Assembly: GCA_937936355.1 (NCBI GenBank)
Contig: CALDDM010000025.1
Span: forward strand, 1-38,251
DNA: 38,251 nt
Direction of reading: 5' to 3'
From: Minisyncoccota bacterium
GTDB lineage: Bacteria; Patescibacteriota; Minisyncoccia; Moranbacterales; GCA-2747515
Every line of letters begins with the position of its first letter. Position 1 is the stretch's first letter. A program made the position numbers and the translations under genes. The notes beneath the pieces were generated by a model. It saw only the letters and a list, made by a program, of their open reading frames with translations, ran no database searches and was not told the origin of the DNA. Shown here one piece after another: positions 26,130 through 33,120 of the stretch.

Positions 26130-28289
26130 TTACGAATTATTATTGGTCGTAACAGAATAATCAATATTCAGATGTTCAGTTTTTTCCCAATTCAGCTTTC
26201 CAGACAAATTTCGGATAATTGCACGAAAAGCACTAATACCTAAAAGCATTTGAAAAGGGATGATCATAATAATAATCTTGAGAAAATACAGAATATTAAA
26301 TTTTGTTTTATACGTTTTTGCAAACTCGTAGATCGCCAAACAACTAATCACGATAATCGCTATCAAAACATAGAGCGGGATAAATGCCAATAAACTGTAA
26401 ACAATTGGGATCTTGATAAAGAATGCAGCTACAATTGACAACGGCAAAAAGAATACGAGAGCAGCCTGCATGAACGGCCACGCCAAAACGTAGACGATCA
26501 AAACTTTTTGAGAAAATTTCTCTAGCTGCAACCACTCACCTTTTTTCAGAATCTGCATAAAACCTTGATTCCATCGTGTACGCTGTTTTACAAAACTTGC
26601 AATCGTTGGTGGTGTTTGCTCTTGGGTAGACAATTCCTCATTATAGAAAATATCAAATTTAGCACCCTTTGAGGCCATACGAATTCCAATATCAGCATCC
26701 TCTGTCAAACAATCAGCATCCCATCCACCAATCTCTCGCACCATATCTCGCTTCATGAACACCGTATTCCCACCAAGTGGTACTACGCCACGACTAGCAA
26801 AGAAATGAAGCGCAGATTTAAACCAGAAGTAGTACTCTAAGACATTAAACATTGAGTACCAGTTTGAATGGTAATTCATGAGCTGTACACCAGACTGCAC
26901 CACATCAACACCTTTACGAATAAAAATAGTATTTATAGCATTATACAAGCCAGGCTGCACACGATCTTCTGCATCAAAAATTGTAATGATATCCTTTGTT
27001 GAGCGCGCAAGACCAATGTTAAGACCACGAGACTTACTCGGCCCTGGATCACCACCAAAATCTAGAAGCTGTACGTTTGACTTCCCAATCTCAGCTATAA
27101 CCTCCTTTGCTGCTTGGATAGTTTCTGGATCATCATCTGCATACACAAGGACAAAAGTCTCCTTCAAGTGCTCTGGATAATCCACCTCACTAACCCGTTT
27201 GATAGTTGTCTTAAGAACATCCACTTCATGTCGCGCTGGAATCATCGCAGTAAAGGAGTACGTTGGTGTCTCATGCGGCAGATACCGCTCTTGCGCAAAA
27301 TGCTTGAGCGGGTTATTCCATGTGTAAAGATGTAAGATGACAGCAAAAAAACCTTGGATAGAGAGAAACATCGACACTGTAAAAACAATTTTAGCAAGTG
27401 TTCCCTCGACAAGTCCTGATATAAAATATGCAGCATAAATAAGAGCTGCAGCAAGTAAAATTGCATAAAAAAGATGCAGCTTCTGTCGTAGGTACTTTGC
27501 ATAAAATGGCTTAATGTAGTAATCACGCCAAAGGTCTACCACCTGCGCTAGGTAATTTATACCTTGTTGCATTGTCGCCTTAGAGTCATTCCCCTCTCTT
27601 TTACGAAAACCGTACACTATCTCACTTACAGTTGCATTCTTCTTTTGTACAAGAATTTCTATAAGTATTTTAAATCCCCGTAATTTTGTAGGATCAATTG
27701 TTGTCGCAATAGATCGACGAATAGCAAAAAATCCTGCACCTGGGTCACTTGATTTTCTTGTTGCCGGTAAAAATGTCCATGCAAAAAACCGGCAAAGATG
27801 TGACACCGCTTTTCTGTAAGTACCACCAAGACCTTCAGCATGACCACCCTTACGATAACGTGTAGCAACCACTATATCACTCTGCGTACGCTCCACTTGA
27901 CGCATAAGCCGTGGCACTGCCTCTGGTGGGTGTTGCAAATCACTATCCATACATACCACATACTCACCCTGTGCAGCCGCAAAACCCTCGGCAAATGCTG
28001 TCGCAAGGCCAGTATTGTTGTTGCGATGAATTAGTGTAATATTCGGTGCATGCTTCATGTATGCTCGAATCACTTCTGGAGTATTGTCCTTACTGTCATC
28101 TATAAACAAAATCTCATACGGATAGTCAACTTTTTCTAGGTATACCCCAAGCTCACGTAGAAGAGGCACAACATTCTCTGATTCATTGAATGTTGGGAAA
28201 ATAATAGAAAACAATACCTCACTATTGTAAGAATCACTGCGCTCTATTAGGTTGCCCTTCTTTGTTATATTTAACGTTTTTTCCATCAC
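26130..28289 (-). CDS. tandem GT2 fusion: DPM1-like polyprenyl-phosphate glycosyltransferase + cellulose-synthase-like processive GT2
   Basis: N-half: SIIFPTFNESENVVPLLREL...EILFIDDSKDNTPEVI...VCMDSDLQHPPE. C-half: AMIPARHE...YADDDPET..DAED...LTEDADIGIR...QRTRWNQGF (D, DxD, TED, QxxRW) with C-terminal TM helices. Confidence 0.92.
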   Translation of the reverse strand: MMEKTLNITKKGNLIERSDSYNSEVLFSIIFPTFNESENVVPLLRELGVYLEKVDYPYEILFIDDSKDNTPEVIRAYMKHAPNITLIHRNNNTGLATAFAEGFAAAQGEYVVCMDSDLQHPPEAVPRLMRQVERTQSDIVVATRYRKGGHAEGLGGTYRKAVSHLCRFFAWTFLPATRKSSDPGAGFFAIRRSIATTIDPTKLRGFKILIEILVQKKNATVSEIVYGFRKREGNDSKATMQQGINYLAQVVDLWRDYYIKPFYAKYLRQKLHLFYAILLAAALIYAAYFISGLVEGTLAKIVFTVSMFLSIQGFFAVILHLYTWNNPLKHFAQERYLPHETPTYSFTAMIPARHEVDVLKTTIKRVSEVDYPEHLKETFVLVYADDDPETIQAAKEVIAEIGKSNVQLLDFGGDPGPSKSRGLNIGLARSTKDIITIFDAEDRVQPGLYNAINTIFIRKGVDVVQSGVQLMNYHSNWYSMFNVLEYYFWFKSALHFFASRGVVPLGGNTVFMKRDMVREIGGWDADCLTEDADIGIRMASKGAKFDIFYNEELSTQEQTPPTIASFVKQRTRWNQGFMQILKKGEWLQLEKFSQKVLIVYVLAWPFMQAALVFFLPLSIVAAFFIKIPIVYSLLAFIPLYVLIAIIVISCLAIYEFAKTYKTKFNILYFLKIIIMIIPFQMLLGISAFRAIIRNLSGKLNWEKTEHLNIDYSVTTNNNS

Positions 28290-28337
28290 TCTATAATTAT
28301 ATACTCAATAATTTTTGTATTTCAGCTTTTCTATAGT

Positions 28338-29699
28338 TTATTTTGACTGTGATTTTTTATTTTTGTCATCCATAACCATTTGAGCAATCATCTCACCTTC
28401 CTTTATGGCATAATTAACACCACGATCATCAGGGTAGATTTGTGAAAAGTTCGCAAGATACAATCCTTCAACCGGTGTTCTATACTCTGGCATCTTGTCT
28501 TCATAACCAATATCAACAATATGCTGAGCATTCTTAAACGTAAAGAGCTCCTCACTAACTATTTGATCCTCATCAAAATGCGCAAACATTTTCCTTAGGC
28601 CATCCTTCCATTCTTTCATGATATCTTGCTTCTCCATCGAAAAATATCTGTGGTCATGTGTAACATAATCACCAATGTAGTAGATATAACGCCCACCTGT
28701 GCTCTCTATGCCAGAAAGTGCAGTCTTTGAAAGCAGAACCAAAAACGGAACCTCATCATCATTTATGTTATGCCAATAGTAATCACTAATCTCCTGCTTT
28801 GTACTGAAGATCATAACTGCTGCACCGATATAATCGATTGACGTAAGCTTCGTTCGGTACTCAGACGTCATCGATGGATGCTCCTGCGTTAATTGTGCCA
28901 AAACATGTGATGGCGTTGTAGCAACCACGTCATCAAATGTTTTTGTTGAAGATTCTTGATCTGTGACAATTGTCATGCGACCATCGGCCTCATCATGCGC
29001 AGGAACTATCTTCTGTATATCAACTCCTAAATGAATTGTACCGCCCGCTGATTCAATTGCCCGTGCCATAGCTTCAGTCTGCACGCGAAAACCACCCTTA
29101 AAGTAACCCAACTTTTCCTGCGTTGTTTCTTTTGAATTAGCGCGAACATGGATACGTGACCAAAGCCAAGACATTGTCACCTTATCGTAATACTTATCAA
29201 ATTTCCCTTTTAAAAGTGGTGTCCAAATAATCTCAGTTGCCCTCTTACCATTATAGCGCGTTAACCAGTCCAGTGCAGTCACTTTTGTGAGAGGCTCCCA
29301 ATTTGTTAGCTTTTGCAAATAAAGACCGACAAGCCCTGTACGAACTCGATCTACTATACTCAACGGAGTAAATTTCAATAGATCTACTGGAGTCATAAAT
29401 GGATACAACTTACCATCATAGTAGGTTGAAATAGAGCTATCGTGAAATGTCAGATCATCGTAAACATCCAACTCTTTGGCCAAATCAATTGCTGCCTTAT
29501 CAGTTGTATAGAGAAAGTGATAAGCCTTTTCCAATGGAATACCATCCAAATCAAATCCTGCAACAAGACCACCAAGTAGATCGCTACGTTCGTAAAGAGA
29601 AACGCTATAACCTTTAGTAGCGAGTCTATAAGCAACCGTTAGTCCTGTGTACCCGGCTCCTATAACTGCAACATTCTTCTTTATACCTTTACTTTTCAT
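28338..29699 (-). CDS. FAD-dependent amine-oxidase / UDP-galactopyranose-mutase-like oxidoreductase
   Basis: VAVIGAGYTGLTVAYRLATKGYSVSLYERSDLLGG Rossmann dinucleotide motif; C-terminal GLYLANFSQIYPDDRGVNYAIKEG. Confidence 0.85.
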   Translation of the reverse strand: MKSKGIKKNVAVIGAGYTGLTVAYRLATKGYSVSLYERSDLLGGLVAGFDLDGIPLEKAYHFLYTTDKAAIDLAKELDVYDDLTFHDSSISTYYDGKLYPFMTPVDLLKFTPLSIVDRVRTGLVGLYLQKLTNWEPLTKVTALDWLTRYNGKRATEIIWTPLLKGKFDKYYDKVTMSWLWSRIHVRANSKETTQEKLGYFKGGFRVQTEAMARAIESAGGTIHLGVDIQKIVPAHDEADGRMTIVTDQESSTKTFDDVVATTPSHVLAQLTQEHPSMTSEYRTKLTSIDYIGAAVMIFSTKQEISDYYWHNINDDEVPFLVLLSKTALSGIESTGGRYIYYIGDYVTHDHRYFSMEKQDIMKEWKDGLRKMFAHFDEDQIVSEELFTFKNAQHIVDIGYEDKMPEYRTPVEGLYLANFSQIYPDDRGVNYAIKEGEMIAQMVMDDKNKKSQSK

Positions 29700-29727
29700 T
29701 TTTTTAGATTATACAAGTTGTAGTTTT

Positions 29728-30156
29728 TTATGACTGGCGAAATGTAATTGCTCTATTCAAAGTAAACTGCACAATAAATATAATTGGCAACGATAGAACT
29801 TTAATAATATTTTCATCATGTCCACCATATCGCGCAAAATAATAGATCATTCCAACACTGATACATATACCTAAGACGTTTACACCAAAATATGAGAGAA
29901 ACCTACGAACAAGGTGCGTTTTAATCTTAAAGTTATAAACTGCGTTCAGTGTAAATGCATAGATAACCGCACACGTTGACGAGATAATCGTTGCCAACTC
30001 TGCAGGGAAATTAAAAGCATTATTAAGTGAGAAAAAAATTGCCAAATCGACTCCAGCAGCTGTAACACCAATGCAAAAATAGAGAAAAATCTTTGCAAGC
30101 TCAGGGTGCCTCTGCGCCAAAGCCGTCATTGTCTGTGATGGAGTCTGCTGTATCAT
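29728..30156 (-). CDS. GtrA-family membrane protein (putative polyprenyl-phosphate-sugar flippase)
   Basis: KIFLYFCIGVTAAGVDLAIFFSLNNAFNFPAELATIISSTCAVIYAFTLNAVYNFK...RRFLSYFGVNVLG; four TM helices. Confidence 0.88.
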   Translation of the reverse strand: MIQQTPSQTMTALAQRHPELAKIFLYFCIGVTAAGVDLAIFFSLNNAFNFPAELATIISSTCAVIYAFTLNAVYNFKIKTHLVRRFLSYFGVNVLGICISVGMIYYFARYGGHDENIIKVLSLPIIFIVQFTLNRAITFRQS

Positions 30157-30201
30157 AAAATTCTTTTAAAGCACAATGCCATATAGAACATGGAGCATGA
30201 T

Positions 30202-30254
30202 CACTCCCCTCAGCGTCATCCATAGAAAAATGCTGATGGAGTGACTTCCATCAG
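30202..30254 (-). promoter_or_regulatory. two mutually exclusive hairpins in the gtrA 5' UTR (RNA switch/attenuator candidate)
   Basis: Hairpin A: CTGATGGA (30233-30240)/TCCATCAG (30247-30254). Hairpin B: CACTCC..TCAGC (30202-30214)/GCTGA.GGAGTG (30232-30243). They share 30233-30240. Confidence 0.5.
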
Positions 30255-30261
30255 TACTTCT

Positions 30262-30290
30262 ATAATACCACTGTAGAAATCATATGGCAA
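30262..30290 (-). promoter_or_regulatory. promoter P1 of the gtrA-glycan operon
   Basis: Minus strand TTGCCA (30285-30290), 17 bp, TATTAT (30262-30267). Confidence 0.55.
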
Positions 30291-30316
30291 AGTTATCAAA
30301 TCCTTACCTTGAGAAC

Positions 30317-30345
30317 ATATTATCATATTATTGATATAATGTCAA
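30317..30345 (-). promoter_or_regulatory. promoter P2 of the gtrA-glycan operon
   Basis: Minus strand TTGACA (30340-30345), 17 bp, TAATAT (30317-30322). Confidence 0.5.
30332..30340 (+). promoter_or_regulatory. plus-strand extended -10 promoter, divergent to P1/P2
   Basis: TGATATAAT, a perfect TGnTATAAT extended -10; no good -35. Confidence 0.35.
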
Positions 30346-30346
30346 T

Positions 30347-30745
30347 ATACTGTTATTAAAAAAAATGCCGCATTTAAAAAAAGAGCCGACAGTTAACAGA
30401 AAAGTCCTACAAACGCAGGAACGAGAGATAGGCCATTTAAGTACTGAACGAGAAAAATCCTCTTAAAAAAAATGTTGAACTACCAAGTCAGATAAACGTT
30501 GACTAAGGACTAAAACAGGAATCAAAAGCTCGTACTCAGGAGAAAAAATCAAGTGAAAAAGGTGATTATCAAGTCAATGAGGAAGAGTAAGAGTAAGAGA
30601 AATACACTAAGTAGGAATAAATCCGTTATGAGTCTCAAAAAATCGGCATCAAAATGAAACCGAAGGACTCAAAGACTAGCGACCCTCCCCGATACAAGAA
30701 TTGAACGAAAAAAAACCTTTGCACAAGGCAAAGGTTTTTTTAAGA
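30347..30745 (+). ncRNA. candidate ~400-nt noncoding RNA of unknown family
   Basis: ORF-free, strongly purine-rich on the plus strand; preceded by an extended -10 and ended by a strong hairpin + T7; local stems CC.AGTCA/TGACT..GG and GAGTC..TCGG/CCGA..GACTC. Confidence 0.3.
30711..30741. terminator. bidirectional intrinsic terminator
   Basis: AAAAACCTTTGC-ACAAG-GCAAAGGTTTTTTT, perfect 12-bp stem; serves the minus-strand repeat-protein CDS and any plus-strand RNA. Confidence 0.85.
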
Positions 30746-30757
30746 TTGCGTAAACTG

Positions 30758-32158
30758 TTACTCTACAGTAAGGTCTACAACACATTCTCCAGTATTACCA
30801 TCAGCATCTGTGACAGTAACAACGTACGAACGTGAATCAGTGATTCCTGAGATATAGATTTCATTTGACGGATCTACACCCTCAAAGAATACTCCAGTTG
30901 AACCATATGGACGCAAACTTGAGCTAACAGCGTCGTCTGATCCAGTCCAGCTTAACGTTGTCGCACCATCCACACCAATTGTTGACGGTGAAGCACTCAC
31001 AGTACATGTTGGACCACCAGCTGACACTTCCTCTGTAGATTCTTCAGTCTCTGAATCGATCATACAACCCTCCTCACCTGAAGCTGTATCTCCCCATCCA
31101 TTACCATCAACATCTGCGATAACACGACCAGGATATACCTCGCTACAGTATGCGTGTGATGAAGTCTCCTCTGTCTCTTCTGTAATAGGATCCATCATGC
31201 ATCCTGCTTCGTCAGACTCAGTGTCTCCCCATCCATCTCCATTTGCATCAACCATGACGCGTCCTGGGTATGTAACAGAACAGTAGTTGTGTGTTACCTC
31301 GTCTGTCTCTTCCTCAGTTGTTGTAGCAATTTTACATCCAGTCTCTCCCGACTCAGTGTCTCCCCATCCATTTCCATCGATATCAGCGATTTCACGTCCT
31401 GGGTACACATCACTACAATAACCATGATCAGTTGTCACCTCTTCTACCTCTTCAGGATCCATCATGCATCCTGCTTCGTCAGACTCAGTGTCTCCCCATC
31501 CATCTCCATTTGCATCAACCATGACACGTCCTGGGTATGTAACAGAACAGTAGTTGTGTGTTACCTCGTCTGTCTCCTCTTCTTCCTCTTCTTCAGACTC
31601 TGAACCATCGATCAGACAACCTTTCTCGCCGTCCCATCCCCATCCATCGCCGTCCCAGTCATAACACTCTGACTCTACCTCTTCACCAGACGGATCAATC
31701 ATGCAACCAGTCTCGCCATGCTGCGTGTCTCCCCATCCATTTCCATCGATATCAGCGATTTCACGTCCTGGGTATACCTCACTACAGTAACCATGCTCAA
31801 CAGATTCCTCTGTAAGTGTGGCTGCAGTCTCACATGTTGCACTTTGACCATCATCTGTCATGACAGTAAGTGTGTATGTTGTATCTGACTCGATACCATT
31901 TGTCCACCAGTATCCCTTTGGATCCACAGCTCCAACTCCCTCAAGGTTTGCCGATGTTACGTTCTCACTACTCCACCAGATCAGTGTTGTAGCACCATTT
32001 TCTACGACTCCAGGATTGGCGTCGATTGTGCAGTGTACAGAATCCCCGCCGTAGCCAGACCCCTCAACTGCCAATACACTTGTCGCGATACTTGCAAGAG
32101 CCACAAGGACTGCTGCAAATACTGCAAACATATGCAATGAAACAGACTTGCTCATCAT
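30758..32158 (-). CDS. secreted protein with two Ig-like domains flanking six Cys-bounded D-x-(D/N)-G-(N/D)-G-W-G-(D/W) repeats
   Basis: Signal peptide; units such as YCSEVYPGREIADIDGNGWGDTxxGExGCMID plus one CYDWDGDGWGWDGEKGC unit, separated by Glu/Thr-rich linkers; Ig-like domains at both ends. Confidence 0.85.
   Translation of the reverse strand: MMSKSVSLHMFAVFAAVLVALASIATSVLAVEGSGYGGDSVHCTIDANPGVVENGATTLIWWSSENVTSANLEGVGAVDPKGYWWTNGIESDTTYTLTVMTDDGQSATCETAATLTEESVEHGYCSEVYPGREIADIDGNGWGDTQHGETGCMIDPSGEEVESECYDWDGDGWGWDGEKGCLIDGSESEEEEEEETDEVTHNYCSVTYPGRVMVDANGDGWGDTESDEAGCMMDPEEVEEVTTDHGYCSDVYPGREIADIDGNGWGDTESGETGCKIATTTEEETDEVTHNYCSVTYPGRVMVDANGDGWGDTESDEAGCMMDPITEETEETSSHAYCSEVYPGRVIADVDGNGWGDTASGEEGCMIDSETEESTEEVSAGGPTCTVSASPSTIGVDGATTLSWTGSDDAVSSSLRPYGSTGVFFEGVDPSNEIYISGITDSRSYVVTVTDADGNTGECVVDLTVE
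31188..31309 (-). repeat. copy 1 of a 122-bp direct repeat within the repeat-protein gene
   Basis: Same as 31454-31575 apart from one base (ATGACGCGTCC vs ATGACACGTCC), by direct reading. Confidence 0.85.
31454..31575 (-). repeat. copy 2 of the 122-bp direct repeat
   Basis: See 31188-31309; offset 266 bp. Confidence 0.85.
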
Positions 32159-32276
32159 ATTGTTTTTAGTATTTTACTTATGACACAACTATAGTATACC
32201 TTTAAAAAAAATGCAAGCATGCAAGACGCAAGACAAGCAGAGCAATTCAGATATTATCCACAGAGTTATACCCACC

Positions 32277-33026
32277 CTAATTTCCTTGAAATTGTGCAAA
32301 AGCATTTTGTACCTCCTCAGAAGGTAAAAAACTCTGTAAAAATGGGCGCTCACTATCTTTATCAACTGGGTCAGCAATACTTACATACAGCCCGATCAAT
32401 GCCCCATTTTGCCCAATTAGGGGGGTGCCAAGCGCAAAACGTTGCGATAAATCAGTTTGGATTAAATCTGCACTTTCCACTACCATCCCCATAGCAGGAC
32501 TCATGATGACATCCCCACCCAATGCAACGACATCACGAGACCCTACAGGTTCTGCATCAATTTCTATAGCACGAGAAGGCTCTGCATCGATTTTAAGAAT
32601 GGTGATTGGACCAAAAGCTTCCTGACGCTTCACGTCAAATGGCTCTCCGATCCCTGGAATAAGGATTGAAAACTCCCCTAATTTTGCCCTCTGAGTCTCA
32701 AAAGCTGCTGTCGCCGTTGCTATGTAGCCATCCTGTGAAAGGATAACCGCACGTGCTATAAATTTTTCCGTCAACTCTTTCACTGAAGGAGCAGTTCCGA
32801 CACCTGTATGAATCGTTGCAACAGCCGGATTTGCAATATCAATCGCTGCAAGTAACTTTTGCTCTCGTGTCAGCTCTACAACTGGCACAACGTTCTTCTC
32901 AGGCAATACACCCTTCGTTACCCGACCAAAGATTTTTTGCACAGTCAAATTTTGAGACTGCGAAGCCCAAACAAAGGCAATGATCGCAAGAAGTAAAAAA
33001 ATAACTGATATAACTACTTTTTTCAT
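32277..33026 (-). CDS. HtrA/DegP-like trypsin-fold protein lacking the catalytic triad
   Basis: N-terminal TM; NPAVATIHTGVG, ILSQDGYIATATAAF, ITILKIDA, VVALGG, IQTDLSQRFALGTPLIGQNGALIGLY follow the HtrA layout. ATG chosen at 33026 (MKKVVISVIFLLL). Confidence 0.6.
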   Translation of the reverse strand: MKKVVISVIFLLLAIIAFVWASQSQNLTVQKIFGRVTKGVLPEKNVVPVVELTREQKLLAAIDIANPAVATIHTGVGTAPSVKELTEKFIARAVILSQDGYIATATAAFETQRAKLGEFSILIPGIGEPFDVKRQEAFGPITILKIDAEPSRAIEIDAEPVGSRDVVALGGDVIMSPAMGMVVESADLIQTDLSQRFALGTPLIGQNGALIGLYVSIADPVDKDSERPFLQSFLPSEEVQNAFAQFQGN

Positions 33027-33120
33027 AATTATGATGTGTTTAATAAGCCCCCCCTTCTTATGTCGCAATTATGCGCCAAAAAATACTTCTGTCAAGGCAA
33101 AGTGTTCGCATGCCCACAAT

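Noticed and set aside
26130-28289. PilZ c-di-GMP receptor domain on the CesA-like protein
   Set aside because: No RxxxR...DxSxxG pattern in the C-terminal region; the protein ends shortly after TM helices.
30347-30745. Identification as RNase P RNA, tmRNA, SRP RNA or 6S RNA
   Set aside because: The GAAAAGTCC string near the 5' end is only superficially like the RNase P core; no matching 3' core, no tmRNA acceptor/tag, no SRP or 6S signature. Left as orphan.
30347-30745. Diversity-generating retroelement template repeat
   Set aside because: A-rich noncoding sequence suggested it, but there is no reverse transcriptase ORF and no variable-repeat copy in any coding region of the window.
30758-32158. 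CRISPR-like array because of regular repeats in this interval
   Set aside because: The repeats are in frame, encode Cys-bounded protein modules, and vary in a codon-like manner; no cas genes.
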